DNA of 64,000 nt, taken from the NCBI RefSeq assembly GCF_000025965.1, contig NC_006513.1, forward strand, positions 2,914,001 to 2,978,000. Reading direction: 5' to 3'. Under the pieces are notes generated by a model that made no database searches, was not told the DNA's origin, and saw only the letters and a list, made by a program, of their open reading frames with translations. A program made the position numbers and the translations under genes. This DNA comes from Aromatoleum aromaticum EbN1 (GTDB lineage: Bacteria > Pseudomonadota > Gammaproteobacteria > Burkholderiales > Rhodocyclaceae). Position 1 is the stretch's first letter; every line of letters begins with the position of its first letter. Below are positions 34,482 to 45,712 of the stretch, one piece after another.

Positions 34482-36020
34482 TCAGTTGTCCGGATGCCCG
34501 CGGCGCTTCTCGATCCTCGTCTCCTGCACGAGTTCGACGCTGCCGTCCTCATGCTGCGTCTCGAGGCGTACGGTAAACCCCCACAGCCGCGCCATGTGCT
34601 TCATGACTTCGTCGATGGTGCCGCCAAGGGGGCGCCGCCGGTATTCCTGATGGCGCAACGTCAACGAGCGGTCGCCCCTGAGATCCACGTTCCAGACCTG
34701 GATGTTCGGCTCGCGGCTGCCGAGGTTGTACTGGTCGGACAGGATCTCGCGCACGCGACGATAACCGCGCTCGTCGTGTATCGCCGACACCTTGAGCTTG
34801 GACTCGTGCTCGTCGTCGAGAATCGCAAACAGCCGGAGATCACGGATCACCTTCGGTGACAGGTACTGGGCAACGAAGCTCTCGTCCTTGAAGTTCTTCA
34901 TCGCGAATTCGAGGGTTTCGCGCCAGTCGCTGCCGGCGATGTCCGGAAACCAGGTTCGATCCTCCTCCGTCGGCGATTCACAGATGCGGCGGATGTCCTG
35001 CCACATCATGAAACCCAGCGCATAGGGGTTGATGCCGTTGTACCAGCGTTCGTTATAGGCGGGCTGATACACCACGTTGGTGTGCGACTGGAGGAATTCG
35101 AGCATGAAGCTGTCGGCCAGCAACCCCTCGTCGTAGAGCCGGTTGAGGAGCGTGTAGTGCCAGAAGCACGCCCAGCCTTCGTTCATCACCTGCGTCTGGC
35201 GTTGAGGAAAGAAGTACTGCGCGATCTTGCGCACGATGCGCACGATCTCGCGCTGCCATGGTTCGAGGAGCGGGGCATGCTTTTCGACGAAATACAGCAG
35301 GTTCTCCTCGGATTCGGGCGGGAAGCGGGGCCGCAGCGCCCGGCCGGGTTTGGCGTCATGAACCGGCAACGTCCGCCACAATTCGTTCACCTGGCTTTGC
35401 AGATATTCGGTGCGTTCGCTCTGGCGCAGTTTCTCCTTCGCCAGCGAGAGCTTCGGCGGGCGTTTGTAGCGGTCCACTCCCAGGTTCATCAGCGCATGGC
35501 ACGAATCGAGCAGCAGCTCGACTTCTTCCTCGCCGTGGCGCTCCTCGCATTCGGCGATGTAATGCCGCGCGAAGATCAGGTAGTCGACGATCGCGTCGGC
35601 GTTGGTCCAGGTGCGGAAGAGGTAATTGCCCTTGAAAAAGCTGTTGTGGCCATAAGCAGCGTGGGCGATCACCAGCGCCTGCATCGTCAGCGTGTTCTCC
35701 TCCATCAGGTACGCGATGCAAGGGTTGGAGTTGATGACGATCTCGTACGCGAGACCCATCTGGCCGCGCCGATAGCCCTTTTCCGTGGTCAGGAAGTGCT
35801 TGCCGAAAGACCAGTGGTGATAGTTCACCGGCATGCCCACGGATGCATAGGCGTCCATCATCTGCTCGGCGGTGATCAGCTCGATCTGCGGCGGGTACAC
35901 ATCGAGGCCGAATTCGCCGGCGACCCGTGCGATTTCAGTGTGGTAGGTATCGATCGCCTCGAACGTCCATTCGGATGTCGCGGGCAGCTGCTTGAGCTTT
36001 TTCACGGCGGCACGTTTCAT
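34482..36020 (-). CDS. spoVR: SpoVR/YcgB family protein
   Basis: 512 aa from the ATG at 36020, which overlaps the yeaH stop by 4 nt. The SpoVR pattern is clear: WTFEAIDTYHTEIARVAGEF, MPVNYHHWSFGKHF, IVINSNPCIAYLMEENT, VIAHAAYGHNSFFKGNYLF, QVMNEGWACFWHYTLLNRL, NPYALGFMMWQDIRRI, LRHQEYRRRPL. The biochemical role is unresolved; the family is widely kept with prkA and yeaH and linked to stationary phase and stress. Third gene of the operon. Confidence 0.95.
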   Translation of the reverse strand: MKRAAVKKLKQLPATSEWTFEAIDTYHTEIARVAGEFGLDVYPPQIELITAEQMMDAYASVGMPVNYHHWSFGKHFLTTEKGYRRGQMGLAYEIVINSNPCIAYLMEENTLTMQALVIAHAAYGHNSFFKGNYLFRTWTNADAIVDYLIFARHYIAECEERHGEEEVELLLDSCHALMNLGVDRYKRPPKLSLAKEKLRQSERTEYLQSQVNELWRTLPVHDAKPGRALRPRFPPESEENLLYFVEKHAPLLEPWQREIVRIVRKIAQYFFPQRQTQVMNEGWACFWHYTLLNRLYDEGLLADSFMLEFLQSHTNVVYQPAYNERWYNGINPYALGFMMWQDIRRICESPTEEDRTWFPDIAGSDWRETLEFAMKNFKDESFVAQYLSPKVIRDLRLFAILDDEHESKLKVSAIHDERGYRRVREILSDQYNLGSREPNIQVWNVDLRGDRSLTLRHQEYRRRPLGGTIDEVMKHMARLWGFTVRLETQHEDGSVELVQETRIEKRRGHPDN

Positions 36021-37282
36021 ACGAGCGTCTTCTTGAACAGTTCGCGGAATACCGGATAGATGTCGGCCGGCGCTTCGATTCTCTGCATGGCGAAGTTCTT
36101 GTGAGCCCCCATCAGCTTCTCGTATTCGCGCCAGAGGTTCTGCGGCTCGCCGGGAGTGATCTCGATGTACGAGAAGTACTGGCAGTAGGGCAGGATCTGG
36201 GCGTCGAGCAAGTCGCGGCAGATCGGCGAATCGTTGTCCCAGTTGTCCCCGTCGGAAGCCTGGGCACCGTAGATGTTCCAGCTGCCGCGCATGTACCGCG
36301 AAGCGATGACTTCGTGCATCAGCTTGAGCGCGCTCGACACGACCGTGCCCCCCGACTCGCGCGAGTGAAAGAACTCGTCCTCGTCGACTTCCTTGGCGAT
36401 CGTATGGTGACGGATGAACACCACCTCGATGTGTTCGTAGGTGCGATTGAGGAACAGGTAGAGCAGCATGAAGAAGCGCTTGGCAGTGGCCTTCTTCTCT
36501 TCGTCCATCGAGCCGGAGACATCCATCACGCAGAACATCACCGCCTGCGTGGTCGGCTTCGGCACCTTGATGCGGTTGTTGTAGCGCAGGTCGAAGCTGT
36601 CGATGAACGGGATCGCCTCGATCTTGGCGCGCACCCGGGCGATTTCCTCCCGCAGCGCGATCGCTTCCGGGCTGTCCTCGCCGTGGTCCTCGATGACAGC
36701 GTCGAGTTCCTTCTGCAGTTCCCGCAGCCGTGTCGTAAACGGGGAACCGAGTGCGAGCCTGCGTCCCAGCGCCCCGCGCATCGAGCGGATGATGTTGATG
36801 TTCGCCGGCGAGCCGTCGGCGGTGAAACCGGCCCGCTGCGTCTTGTAGTCGGTGATCTTGGCCAGTTGCGTGCGGATCAGGTTCGGCAACGCGAGGTCGT
36901 CGAAGAAAATGTCGAGGAACTCCTCGCGCGACAGGTGGAAAACGAAGTCGTCCTCCCCTTCGCCCTCGTTGCTGGCCTTGCCCTGGCCGCGACCTCCGCC
37001 GCCTGCTGGCGGGCGGTTGATCAGGTCGCCGCTCGAGAACTGGTCGTTGCCTGAAAAAACCTGCTCCCACACTCCGCCGCGGCCGTGCTGGAACTGCGGT
37101 TCACTCAGATCCTTCGACGGGATCGATATCTGTTCGCCATTGTCCAGATCGCGAATCGAGCGATCCTGGATCGCATCGCTGACCGCGCGGCGAATCTGCT
37201 GCTTGAAGCGGCGCATGAAGCGCTGGCGATTGACCGCGCTTTTCTTCTTGCTGTCAAACCGACGATCGATGATGCGGGTCAT
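36017..37282 (-). CDS. yeaH: YeaH/DUF444 family VWA-domain protein
   Basis: 421 aa. N-terminal basic region (RRFKQQIRRAVSDAIQD), a low-complexity acidic/Gly stretch (about residues 85-112), and a C-terminal von Willebrand A domain with MIDAS motif MFCVMDVSGSMDEEKK and later SGGTVVSSALKLMHEVI and YFSYIEITPGEP. It acts with the PrkA kinase in the E. coli counterpart (YeaG-YeaH); precise activity is unknown. Middle gene of prkA-yeaH-spoVR. Confidence 0.95.
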   Translation of the reverse strand: MTRIIDRRFDSKKKSAVNRQRFMRRFKQQIRRAVSDAIQDRSIRDLDNGEQISIPSKDLSEPQFQHGRGGVWEQVFSGNDQFSSGDLINRPPAGGGGRGQGKASNEGEGEDDFVFHLSREEFLDIFFDDLALPNLIRTQLAKITDYKTQRAGFTADGSPANINIIRSMRGALGRRLALGSPFTTRLRELQKELDAVIEDHGEDSPEAIALREEIARVRAKIEAIPFIDSFDLRYNNRIKVPKPTTQAVMFCVMDVSGSMDEEKKATAKRFFMLLYLFLNRTYEHIEVVFIRHHTIAKEVDEDEFFHSRESGGTVVSSALKLMHEVIASRYMRGSWNIYGAQASDGDNWDNDSPICRDLLDAQILPYCQYFSYIEITPGEPQNLWREYEKLMGAHKNFAMQRIEAPADIYPVFRELFKKTLV

Positions 37283-37336
37283 GGGTTCCTCCCGTGTTGG
37301 ACTCCGCCCGGCGCCGCGCGCCGGGCGGGACGTCGC

Positions 37337-39259
37337 TTACGACGACTTACGGACCCGCAGATACCATTCGCACAGCAGGCGAACCTGCTTCTCGGTGTAG
37401 CCCTTTTCGATCATCCGGTTGACGAAGTCCTGGTGCTTCTTCTGTTCGTCGCCGCTTGCCTTCGCGTTGAAGCTGATCACCGGCAGCAGTTCCTCGGTAT
37501 TCGAGAACATCTTCTTCTCGATGACCGCGCGCAGTTTCTCGTAGCTGGTCCAGCTCGGATTCTTGCCATCGTTCTTGGCCCGTGCACGCAGCACGAAGTT
37601 CACCACCTCGTTGCGGAAATCCTTCGGATTGCTGATGCCAGCCGGCTTCTCGATCTTTTCGAGCTCGTCGTTGAGCGCCGAACGGTCGAGGATCTCGCCG
37701 GTATTGGGATCGCGGAATTCCTGGTCCTGGATCCAGAAGTCGGCGTAGGTCACGTAGCGGTCGAAGATATTCTGGCCGTACTCCGAATAGCTCTCGAGGT
37801 AAGCGGTCTGGATCTCCTTGCCGATGAACTCGGCGTAGCGCGGGGCGAGGAACTCCTTGATGAAGCCCATGTAGCGGGCCTCGACCTCGGGCGGGTACTG
37901 CTCCTGTTCGATCTGCTGTTCAAGCACATACATCAGGTGCACCGGGTTGGCTGCGACTTCACGGTGGTCGAAGTTGAACACCTTCGACAGCGCCTTGAAT
38001 GCGAACCGCGTGGACAGACCCGTCATTCCCTCGTCGACGCCGGCGTAGTCGCGGTATTCCTGGTAACTCTTCGCCTTCGGATCGGTGTCCTTGAGGTTCT
38101 CGCCATCGTACACCCTCATCTTCGAATAGATGCTCGAGTTCTCGGGCTCCTTGAGCCGCGACAGCGTCGCGAACTGCGCCATCATCCGCAGCGTGTCGGG
38201 CGCGCACGGCGCAGCTGCGAGCGAACTCTCGGTAAGCAGTTTCTCGTAGATGTGTATTTCGTCCGACACTCGCAGGCAGTACGGCACTTTCACCGTGTAG
38301 ATGCGGTCGAGGAACGCTTCATTGTTGCGGTTGTTCTTGAACGCGACCCACTCCGACTCGTTCGAGTGCGCCATCACGATGCCGTCGAACGGGATCGCAC
38401 CGAAACCTTCGGTGCCCTTGTAGTTGCCTTCCTGTGTCGCGGTCAGCAGCGGATGCAGCACCTTGATCGGCGCCTTGAACATCTCGACGAATTCGAGCAG
38501 GCCGCGGTTGGCGAGGCACAGGCCACCGGAATAGCTGTACGCGTCGGGGTCGTCCTGCGAATATTCCTCGAGCTTGCGAATGTCGATTTTGCCGACCAGT
38601 GAAGAAATGTCCTGATTGTTCTCGTCGCCCGGTTCGGTCTTCGCGACCGCGATCTGTTTCAGGACCGACGGGCGCAGCTTGACGACGCGGAAACGGGTGA
38701 TGTCGCCGCCGAATTCATGCAGGCGCTTCACGGCCCACGGACTCATGATCGTGTTGACGTAGCGGCTCGGGATACCGAAGTCGTCTTCCAGCAGGCGGCC
38801 ATCCTCCTTCACGTCGAACAAGCCGAGCGGCGATTCGTGCACCGGCGATCCCTTGATCGCGTAGAACGGCACTTTTTCGATCAGTGACTTCAGTTTTTCG
38901 GCCAGCGAGGACTTGCCGCCGCCGACCGGGCCGAGCAGGTAAAGGATCTGTTTCTTCTCTTCCAGACCCTGCGCTGCGTGGCGAAAGTAGGAAACGATGT
39001 GCTCGATGACCTCTTCCATGCCGTAAAAGTCACGGAAGGCCGGATACAGCTTGAGCATCTTGTTGGAAAAGATGCGTGACAGTCGCGGGTCCACGCGCGT
39101 ATCCACCAGTTCGGGTTCCCCGATGGCCATCAGCATTCTTTCCGCGGAGGTGGCATACGCCGAGCGGTCCGACTTGCACAGCTCGAGATACTCCTGAATC
39201 GACATCTCTTCTTCGCGGGCTGCCTCGAATCGCGCCTGGTAGGCATTGAAGATGGTCAT
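37337..39259 (-). CDS. prkA: PrkA family serine protein kinase
   Basis: 640 aa from the ATG at 39259, preceded by AGGGAGAT; the protein opens MTIFNAYQARFEAAREEEMS, matching E. coli YeaG. An N-terminal AAA+ domain (Walker A LLGPVGGGKSSLAEKL near residue 105) and the C-terminal PrkA kinase-like domain (after about residue 390) are both present; GIVMAHSNESEWVAFKNN and RIYTVKVPYCLRVSDE are highly conserved family text. In E. coli it is induced by nitrogen starvation and stationary phase. It heads the operon. Confidence 0.96.
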   Translation of the reverse strand: MTIFNAYQARFEAAREEEMSIQEYLELCKSDRSAYATSAERMLMAIGEPELVDTRVDPRLSRIFSNKMLKLYPAFRDFYGMEEVIEHIVSYFRHAAQGLEEKKQILYLLGPVGGGKSSLAEKLKSLIEKVPFYAIKGSPVHESPLGLFDVKEDGRLLEDDFGIPSRYVNTIMSPWAVKRLHEFGGDITRFRVVKLRPSVLKQIAVAKTEPGDENNQDISSLVGKIDIRKLEEYSQDDPDAYSYSGGLCLANRGLLEFVEMFKAPIKVLHPLLTATQEGNYKGTEGFGAIPFDGIVMAHSNESEWVAFKNNRNNEAFLDRIYTVKVPYCLRVSDEIHIYEKLLTESSLAAAPCAPDTLRMMAQFATLSRLKEPENSSIYSKMRVYDGENLKDTDPKAKSYQEYRDYAGVDEGMTGLSTRFAFKALSKVFNFDHREVAANPVHLMYVLEQQIEQEQYPPEVEARYMGFIKEFLAPRYAEFIGKEIQTAYLESYSEYGQNIFDRYVTYADFWIQDQEFRDPNTGEILDRSALNDELEKIEKPAGISNPKDFRNEVVNFVLRARAKNDGKNPSWTSYEKLRAVIEKKMFSNTEELLPVISFNAKASGDEQKKHQDFVNRMIEKGYTEKQVRLLCEWYLRVRKSS

Positions 39260-39609
39260 CTGGATATCTCCCTTCATGATCGAATCAGTTGAAACACAGA
39301 GCAATCAGGATGCTCTTGGACGTTCGGCGAACGGTCCGGCGCCTTCAGCCCGGCGCCTCTCCGACCCCTGCAGTCACCCGTGAGAGGCACATCGGGTGCA
39401 GCAAGTTCCATGCAATGTGCACCCTGCGGGGAAAGATTATTCGTGCCATTTTGCGACCGAAAGGCGGCTGGAAGGAAGGTCCGGAGGCTGTGTTAGAATT
39501 AAACTTTTACTTCTAACATGCCCGTCGAACTCCCCTTGATCCGCATCGCGCCGCTTGCTGGTCGGGAGTCGATTTTCGGGGCAAACTTTGACTTGTCAGG
39601 GATCACTTA
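39260..39609. promoter_or_regulatory. Divergent promoter region prkA/tig, with extended -10 for tig
   Basis: 350 bp without a gene. On the plus strand TGTTAGAAT at 39491-39499 fits an extended -10 (TGnTANAAT) about 110 nt before the tig ATG; a clear -35 is not evident. On the minus strand a partial sigma-54-like element was seen but is weak. The region is A/T-richer at 39480-39520 than its surroundings. Confidence 0.5.
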
Positions 39610-40914
39610 ATGCAGACCACCCAGGAAACGCAGGGCGCGCTCGAGCGCCGCATCGACATGTCCGTGCCCATGGCGGAGATCGACAAGGAAGTCGATTCTC
39701 GGTTGAAGCGGATGGCCCGCACCGTGAAGATGCCGGGTTTCCGGCCAGGCAAGGTTCCGATGAAGATCGTCGCGCAAACCTACGGCTCGCAAGCTCGTTC
39801 CGAAGCGATCGGCGCAGCGGTGGAAAAAGCGTTCGGCGACAAGGTGCGGGAACAGAATTTGCGCGTCGCAGGCTACCCGCGGATCGAGCCACGCGAAGCG
39901 GCAGTCGAAGGAGCGCTGGAATTCAGCGCGGTGTTCGAAGTCTATCCCCAGGTGCCGCTGGGCGACCTGTCGGGACAGAAGGTGGAGCGGCCGGTGCTAA
40001 CGGTGGGCGACGCCGAAGTCGACAAGACGATCGAAGTGCTGCGCAAGCAGCGCACAACGTTCGAGGCGGTGGATCGGCCCGCTCAGGACGGCGATCGCGT
40101 GGTGATCGACTTCGCGGGACGCAAGGACGGGGAACTGTTCGAAGGCGGAAAGGCGCAGGATTTCCCGTTCGTGATCGGCGCCGGTTCGATGCTCAAGGAT
40201 TTCGAGAGCGCGGTGGGGGGGCTCAAGGTCGGCGAAACGAAGACCTTTGAAATGACGTTCCCCGAGGACTATCACGCAGCTGATCTTGCCGGACAGAAAG
40301 TGGAGTTCGAGATCACGGTCAAAGGGGTCGAGGCCCCGATCCTGCCCGCCGTGGATGCGGATCTCGCTCGCGCGCTCGGAGTGGCCGACGGTGACGTGAC
40401 GAAGCTGCGTGACGAAGTCCGGGCGAACCTGGAGCGCGAAGTGAAACGTCGCATCCAGGGCAAGGTCAAGGAACAGGTGATGGAGGCGCTGCTGGTGGCG
40501 AATCCGATCGAGGTGCCGAAAGCGCTGGTCGAGGCGGAGTCGAGGCAACTCGCCGAGAACGCGAAGCGCGATCTCGAGATGCGCGGCATGAACACCAAGG
40601 ACATCCCGGTGGAGCCCACGTGGTTTGCCGATCAGGCTGTTCGTCGCGTCAAGCTCGGTCTCATCATGGCAGAGCTGGTGAACGCGAAGGAACTGTACGC
40701 AAAACCGGAGCAGGTCCGCGCGATGATCGACGAAATGGCGCAAAGTTACGAGGATCCAGCGGAACTGGTGCGCTGGTACTACGCTCAACCGGAACGTTTG
40801 GGTCAAGCCGAAGCGGTCGTGATCGAGGACAACGTTGTTGCATGGGTGCTGTCCCAGACTCAAACTGAAGACAAGACGGTGACTTTCGACGAATTGATGG
40901 GTAACGCGGCCTGA
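39610..40914 (+). CDS. tig: Trigger factor (ribosome-associated chaperone, PPIase)
   Basis: 434 aa; binds the ribosome exit tunnel and helps nascent chains fold. The N-terminal ribosome-binding domain contains the signature region [14 protein letters not shown] (near residue 39), followed by the FKBP-like PPIase domain (about 160-245: [44 protein letters not shown]) and the C-terminal helical arms. The usual tig-clpP-clpX-lon order follows, with clpP starting 19 nt downstream. Confidence 0.97.
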   Translation: MQTTQETQGALERRIDMSVPMAEIDKEVDSRLKRMARTVKMPGFRPGKVPMKIVAQTYGSQARSEAIGAAVEKAFGDKVREQNLRVAGYPRIEPREAAVEGALEFSAVFEVYPQVPLGDLSGQKVERPVLTVGDAEVDKTIEVLRKQRTTFEAVDRPAQDGDRVVIDFAGRKDGELFEGGKAQDFPFVIGAGSMLKDFESAVGGLKVGETKTFEMTFPEDYHAADLAGQKVEFEITVKGVEAPILPAVDADLARALGVADGDVTKLRDEVRANLEREVKRRIQGKVKEQVMEALLVANPIEVPKALVEAESRQLAENAKRDLEMRGMNTKDIPVEPTWFADQAVRRVKLGLIMAELVNAKELYAKPEQVRAMIDEMAQSYEDPAELVRWYYAQPERLGQAEAVVIEDNVVAWVLSQTQTEDKTVTFDELMGNAA

Positions 40915-40933
40915 TGCCGCAAGGGGCAAAGCG

Positions 40934-41572
40934 ATGAACAGTGCAGCGCCACATGGAAGCAGCAACTGGGATCCGGTCGGCCTCGGACTGGTCCCGATGG
41001 TGGTCGAACAAAGCGGTCGGGGCGAGCGCGCCTACGACATCTACTCGCGTCTGCTGAAGGAACGGGTGATCTTTCTGGTCGGGCCGGTCAACGACGTGAC
41101 CGCGAACCTGATCGTGGCGCAGCTGCTGTTCCTCGAATCCGAGAACCCGGACAAGGATGTTTACTTCTACATCAATTCGCCGGGCGGTTCAGTGTCGTCG
41201 GGGATGGCGATCTACGACACGATGCAGTTCATCAAGCCGAGCGTGAGCACCTTGTGCATCGGCCAGGCGGCGAGCATGGGTTCGTTCCTGCTCGCGGCCG
41301 GCGAAAAAGGAAAGCGCTTCTGCCTGCCCAATTCGCGCGTGATGATCCATCAGCCGCTCGGCGGGTTCCAGGGGCAGGCTTCCGATATCGAAATCCACGC
41401 CCGCGAGATTCTCGGCATCCGCGCGAAACTGAACGAGATGCTGGCCAAGCACACCGGCCAGCCGATCGAGCAGATCGAGAAGGACACCGACCGGGACCGG
41501 TTCATGTCGGCTGCCGATGCCGTGGAGTACGGCATTGTCGACAAGGTGCTGACCAATCGCGCCGACAGTTGA
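40934..41572 (+). CDS. clpP: ATP-dependent Clp protease proteolytic subunit
   Basis: 212 aa; barrel-forming serine protease working with ClpX or ClpA. The catalytic triad is visible: Ser114 in [14 protein letters not shown], His139 in [11 protein letters not shown] and Asp188 in [13 protein letters not shown] short N-terminal propeptide-like extension precedes [10 protein letters not shown]. It lies between tig and clpX with short gaps, indicating cotranscription. Confidence 0.98.
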   Translation: MNSAAPHGSSNWDPVGLGLVPMVVEQSGRGERAYDIYSRLLKERVIFLVGPVNDVTANLIVAQLLFLESENPDKDVYFYINSPGGSVSSGMAIYDTMQFIKPSVSTLCIGQAASMGSFLLAAGEKGKRFCLPNSRVMIHQPLGGFQGQASDIEIHAREILGIRAKLNEMLAKHTGQPIEQIEKDTDRDRFMSAADAVEYGIVDKVLTNRADS

Positions 41573-41589
41573 TATAAGAGAGGAAGACC

Positions 41590-42858
41590 ATGACGGATAA
41601 AAAGGCGGGTGGCGAAAAGCTGCTGTACTGCTCGTTTTGCGGGAAGAGCCAGCATGAGGTTCGCAAACTCATTGCGGGGCCGTCGGTCTTTATCTGCGAC
41701 GAGTGCATCGAACTGTGCAACGACATCATCCGCGACGAGATTGCCGAAACCGTCGACGCGGAAGGGACTCGCACGACGTTGCCTACCCCGCAGGAAATCT
41801 GCGAAATCCTTAATCAGTATGTGATCGGGCAGACCCAGGCCAAGCGCAACCTGTCGGTCGCTGTCTACAACCATTACAAGCGTCTGCGCCACCTCTCCGG
41901 CCGCAAGGAAGAGGTCGAGCTGTCGAAGAGCAACATCCTGCTGATCGGTCCGACCGGTTCGGGCAAGACGCTGCTCGCGCAGACTCTGGCGCGCCTGCTC
42001 AATGTGCCTTTCGTCATGGCCGATGCGACGACGCTCACCGAAGCCGGATACGTCGGCGAGGACGTCGAGAACATCATCCAGAAGTTGCTGCAGAAATGCG
42101 ACTACGACGTCGACAAGGCGCAGCACGGCATCGTCTACATCGACGAAATCGACAAGATTTCGCGCAAGTCGGACAATCCGTCGATTACGCGCGATGTCTC
42201 CGGCGAAGGCGTGCAACAGGCGTTGCTGAAGCTGATCGAAGGCACGGTCGCGTCGATTCCGCCTCAGGGCGGGCGCAAGCATCCCAATCAGGATTTCATC
42301 CAGATCGACACGACGAACATCCTGTTCATTTGCGGTGGCGCATTCGACGGCCTTGAAAAAGTGATCCGCAACCGTACCGAAAAAATCGGTATCGGTTTCG
42401 GCGCCGAGATCAAGAGCCGCGAGGGAAAGAACGTCTCGGAGTCGTTCCGTCAGGTCGAACCCGAGGATCTCATCAAATTCGGTCTGATCCCGGAATTCGT
42501 CGGTCGGTTGCCGGTTGTCGCCACGTTGCAGGAACTTGACGAAGAAGCGCTGATCCAGATTCTGGTCGAGCCGAAAAACGCACTCGTCAAGCAGTACCAG
42601 AAGCTTTTTTCGATGGAAGGCGTCGACCTCGAGATTCGTCCCGCGGCGCTTCATGCGGTCGCTCGCAAGGCGATCCGGCGCAAGACCGGGGCACGTGGCT
42701 TGCGTTCGATTCTCGAGTCGGCTTTGCTCGATATCATGTATGACCTGCCCACGCTGGAAGGGGTGGAAAAGGTGGTGGTGGATGAAGGCACCATCGAAGA
42801 GGGCGCTCAGCCCCTTCTGATGTATGCCGAGCAGCCGAAGGTTTCGGGCTCGAACTAG
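41590..42858 (+). CDS. clpX: Clp protease ATP-binding unfoldase ClpX
   Basis: 422 aa; AAA+ hexamer that unfolds substrates for ClpP. N-terminal zinc-binding domain ([17 protein letters not shown]...[11 protein letters not shown], four Cys), Walker [18 protein letters not shown] near residue 120, Walker [12 protein letters not shown], sensor region and the [13 protein letters not shown] sensor-2 motif near residue 365. The loop IGF (IGIGFGAEI) that docks into ClpP is present. Preceded by AGAGAGGAAGACC as ribosome-binding site. Confidence 0.98.
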   Translation: MTDKKAGGEKLLYCSFCGKSQHEVRKLIAGPSVFICDECIELCNDIIRDEIAETVDAEGTRTTLPTPQEICEILNQYVIGQTQAKRNLSVAVYNHYKRLRHLSGRKEEVELSKSNILLIGPTGSGKTLLAQTLARLLNVPFVMADATTLTEAGYVGEDVENIIQKLLQKCDYDVDKAQHGIVYIDEIDKISRKSDNPSITRDVSGEGVQQALLKLIEGTVASIPPQGGRKHPNQDFIQIDTTNILFICGGAFDGLEKVIRNRTEKIGIGFGAEIKSREGKNVSESFRQVEPEDLIKFGLIPEFVGRLPVVATLQELDEEALIQILVEPKNALVKQYQKLFSMEGVDLEIRPAALHAVARKAIRRKTGARGLRSILESALLDIMYDLPTLEGVEKVVVDEGTIEEGAQPLLMYAEQPKVSGSN

Positions 42859-42945
42859 CCCGGGCGAATCGGTCGCGCGCCGCTTGATTTTTTCCGGTCG
42901 GGCCCCCATGTGGGCTCGACACGTCCCATCGAGGTAACAACAATC

Positions 42946-45375
42946 ATGTCAGGCCCGCTCGACCTCCCCAACGAACAAATGGAACTGCCGCTTCTGCCGT
43001 TGCGCGACGTGGTGGTGTTTCCCCATATGGTGATCCCGCTCTTCGTCGGGCGTCCGAAGTCGATCAAGGCTCTCGAGAACGCGATGGAAGCGGGCAAGGG
43101 CATCCTGCTGGTGGCGCAGAAGTCGGCTGCCAAGGACGAGCCGTCGGCCGAAGATTTGTACGAAATCGGCTGCATCGCGAACATCCTGCAGATGCTCAAG
43201 CTTCCGGATGGCACGATCAAGGTGCTCGTGGAAGGCGTGCAGCGCGGCCGTGTGGACTCGGTCGAAGACCAGCGCAGTGTCTTCGTCGCGAAAGTCACGC
43301 CGGTTCCGGTTCCCGAAACCGACACCAACGAACTCGAGGCGATGCGCAGGGCGATCGTCGCGCAGTTCGACCAGTACGTGAAACTCAACAAGAAGATCCC
43401 GCCCGAGATCCTCGCGTCGCTCGCCGGCATCGAGGATCCGGGCCGGCTTGCGGACACGATCGCTGCGCATCTGCCGCTCAAGCTCGAGCAGAAGCAGGAA
43501 GTGCTGGAAATGTTCGGCGCTGGCGAACGGCTCGAGCGCTTGCTGACGCAGCTCGAAACCGAACTGGATATCCTGCAGGTCGAAAAGCGCATCCGCGGCC
43601 GTGTCAAGCGCCAGATGGAAAAGAGCCAGCGCGAGTACTATCTCAACGAGCAGGTCAAGGCGATCCAGAAGGAACTCGGCGAAGGCGAGGAAGGTGCCGA
43701 TCTCGAGGAGATGGACCGCAAGATCAAGTCCGCTGGCATGCCGAAGGACGCCCTCGCGAAAGCGCAGGCGGAATTCAAGAAGCTGCGACTGATGTCGCCG
43801 ATGTCCGCCGAAGCGACGGTGGTGCGCAACTATATCGAGACGCTGATCGGGTTGCCGTGGAAGAAGAGGTCGCGCGTCAGTCGTGACCTGACGGAAGCCG
43901 AAAAGGTCCTCGACAAGGACCACTACGGTTTGGAGCGGGTCAAGGAACGCATCCTCGAGTACCTCGCAGTCCAGCAGCGCGTCGACAAGGTGAAAGCGCC
44001 GATCCTGTGCCTCGTCGGGGCGCCGGGTGTCGGCAAGACGTCGCTCGGACAGTCGATCGCCAAGGCGACGAACCGCAAGTTCGTGCGCATGGCGCTGGGT
44101 GGGGTCAGGGACGAGGCCGAAATCCGCGGGCATCGCCGCACTTACATCGGTTCGATGCCAGGCAAGATCCTGCAGAACATGCAGAAGGTCGGCGTCAAGA
44201 ACCCGCTGTTCCTGCTCGACGAAGTCGACAAGCTGGGTCAGGATTTCCGCGGGGACCCGAGTTCCGCCTTGCTCGAAGTGCTCGATCCCGAGCAGAACCA
44301 CACGTTCCAGGATCATTACATCGAGGTGGATTTCGACCTCTCCGACGTGATGTTCGTGGCGACGGCGAATACTTTGAACATTCCCCCCGCGCTGCTCGAC
44401 CGGATGGAAGTGATCCGGCTGTCCGGCTATACGGAAGACGAAAAGGTCAACATCGCGCAGCGTTACCTGCTGCCGAAGCAGATGAAGAATAACGGCCTCA
44501 AGCGCGACGAGCTGTCCGTGACGGAAGAGGCGTTGCGCGACGTATGCAGGTATTACACGCGCGAGGCAGGTGTGCGCGGCATGGAACGCGAAATCTCGAA
44601 AATATGCCGCAAAGTCGTCAAATCGCTGGTGTTGCGCAAGCGCGCGAGCAAAATCATCGTCAATGCGCGCAATCTCGACAAGTATCTCGGCGTGCGTCGC
44701 TACTCCTTCGGCATGGCGGAAAAGGAAAACCAGGTCGGGCAGGTGACGGGACTGGCATGGACGGAAGTGGGTGGCGAATTGCTGACTGTCGAGGCGGTGG
44801 CGTTGCCCGGCAAGGGCAAGATCATGACCACCGGCAAGCTCGGCGAAGTGATGCAGGAGTCGATACAGGCGGCGTTGTCGGTAGTGCGCAAACGTGCTCG
44901 CTCGCTCGGCGTTCATGAGGACTTCTACCAGAAGAGCGACATTCACATCCATTTGCCGGAAGGCGCAATTCCGAAAGACGGACCTTCGGCGGGCACGGCG
45001 ATTTGCACGGCGCTGGTGTCGGTGTTGACCGGCATTCCGGTGCGCTGCGACGTCGCGATGACCGGCGAGATCACGCTGCGGGGTGAAGTTCTGCCGATCG
45101 GGGGCTTGAAGGAAAAGCTGCTTGCGGCGGTTCGCGGTGGTATCCGGATTGCGCTGATCCCTGAGGAAAACGTCAAGGATCTGGCCGAGATTCCGGAGAA
45201 CATCAAGAATACGCTAGAGCTGATCCCGGTACGGTGGATCGACCAGGTGCTCGAACACGCACTCGAGCGACAGCCACAGCCGCTGACCGAAGCCGAACTC
45301 GCGCAGGAGACGACGGCGGCGGTAGCGGAGCCGGCCGAAGGCGCCGCTGGGAAGAGCAGCGCAAGAGCGCACTGA
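42946..45375 (+). CDS. lon: ATP-dependent protease Lon
   Basis: 809 aa from the ATG at 42946 after GAGGTAAC; the N-terminal text [20 protein letters not shown] is standard. The substrate-binding LonN domain is followed by a coiled region, the AAA+ domain (Walker [15 protein letters not shown] near residue 360, Walker [13 protein letters not shown]) and the Ser-Lys protease domain with catalytic Ser in [16 protein letters not shown] near residue 685 and the Lys in [14 protein letters not shown] short Ala/Glu-rich tail follows. hupB, often next to lon, is absent here; a tRNA gene follows instead. Confidence 0.98.
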   Translation: MSGPLDLPNEQMELPLLPLRDVVVFPHMVIPLFVGRPKSIKALENAMEAGKGILLVAQKSAAKDEPSAEDLYEIGCIANILQMLKLPDGTIKVLVEGVQRGRVDSVEDQRSVFVAKVTPVPVPETDTNELEAMRRAIVAQFDQYVKLNKKIPPEILASLAGIEDPGRLADTIAAHLPLKLEQKQEVLEMFGAGERLERLLTQLETELDILQVEKRIRGRVKRQMEKSQREYYLNEQVKAIQKELGEGEEGADLEEMDRKIKSAGMPKDALAKAQAEFKKLRLMSPMSAEATVVRNYIETLIGLPWKKRSRVSRDLTEAEKVLDKDHYGLERVKERILEYLAVQQRVDKVKAPILCLVGAPGVGKTSLGQSIAKATNRKFVRMALGGVRDEAEIRGHRRTYIGSMPGKILQNMQKVGVKNPLFLLDEVDKLGQDFRGDPSSALLEVLDPEQNHTFQDHYIEVDFDLSDVMFVATANTLNIPPALLDRMEVIRLSGYTEDEKVNIAQRYLLPKQMKNNGLKRDELSVTEEALRDVCRYYTREAGVRGMEREISKICRKVVKSLVLRKRASKIIVNARNLDKYLGVRRYSFGMAEKENQVGQVTGLAWTEVGGELLTVEAVALPGKGKIMTTGKLGEVMQESIQAALSVVRKRARSLGVHEDFYQKSDIHIHLPEGAIPKDGPSAGTAICTALVSVLTGIPVRCDVAMTGEITLRGEVLPIGGLKEKLLAAVRGGIRIALIPEENVKDLAEIPENIKNTLELIPVRWIDQVLEHALERQPQPLTEAELAQETTAAVAEPAEGAAGKSSARAH

Positions 45376-45400
45376 ACGCCCTCCGTTTCACGCCCCCGAC

Positions 45401-45431
45401 GCGGCGCAGCTTGATTTTCACGCTGCGCCGC
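45401..45431 (+). terminator. Hairpin downstream of lon
   Basis: Perfect 10-bp stem GCGGCGCAGC/GCTGCGCCGC with an 11-nt loop, 25 nt after the lon stop. No T run follows, so termination here is plausible but not certain; it lies between lon and the tRNA-Val gene. Confidence 0.45.
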
Positions 45432-45536
45432 GGTCGTGACCGGAGCGGCTGCGTCGGAACGAGTCAGCGCGAAATTGCACTGGCAAAGCCGCGAAGGATG
45501 GTTTAAAGTCCTCGGCTTCCTCGAGTCTCCGGCTAC

Positions 45537-45612
45537 GGGTGCTTAGCTCAGTTGGTAGAGCGCCGCCCTTACAAGGCGGATGTCGGCGGTTCGAGCCCGT
45601 CAGCACCTACCA
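45537..45612 (+). tRNA. tRNA-Val (anticodon UAC)
   Basis: 76-nt cloverleaf: acceptor GGGTGCT/AGCACCT (first pair G-U), D-arm GCTCAGTTGGTAGAGC, anticodon stem CCGCC/GGCGG with loop CTTACAA (anticodon TAC), variable ATGTC, T-arm GGCGG TTCGAGC CCGTC, discriminator A and encoded CCA. A terminator follows 34 nt later. Confidence 0.98.
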
Positions 45613-45646
45613 GATACGAACAATAACCAGTGTCACGCAGTACCAT

Positions 45647-45679
45647 AACCCGCACGGCTCAAGGCTTTGCGGGTTTTTT
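45647..45679 (+). terminator. Rho-independent terminator after tRNA-Val
   Basis: Stem AACCCGCA/TGCGGGTT with a 13-nt loop, then a run of T (GGGTTTTTTG). It ends the tRNA transcript. Confidence 0.9.
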
Positions 45680-45712
45680 GTTATGTCAGGCAGTGCCACC
45701 AGGAAGCACGCC

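Noticed and set aside
39395-39415. Sigma-54-like element on the minus strand upstream of prkA (TTGCATGGAACTTGC)
   Set aside because: The -12 half is good but the invariant GG of the -24 half is TG, so it is too weak to annotate even though the E. coli counterpart operon is sigma-54 dependent.
42949-44952. 667-codon minus-strand open frame opposite lon
   Set aside because: Shadow of lon, whose Walker and Ser-Lys motifs are clear.
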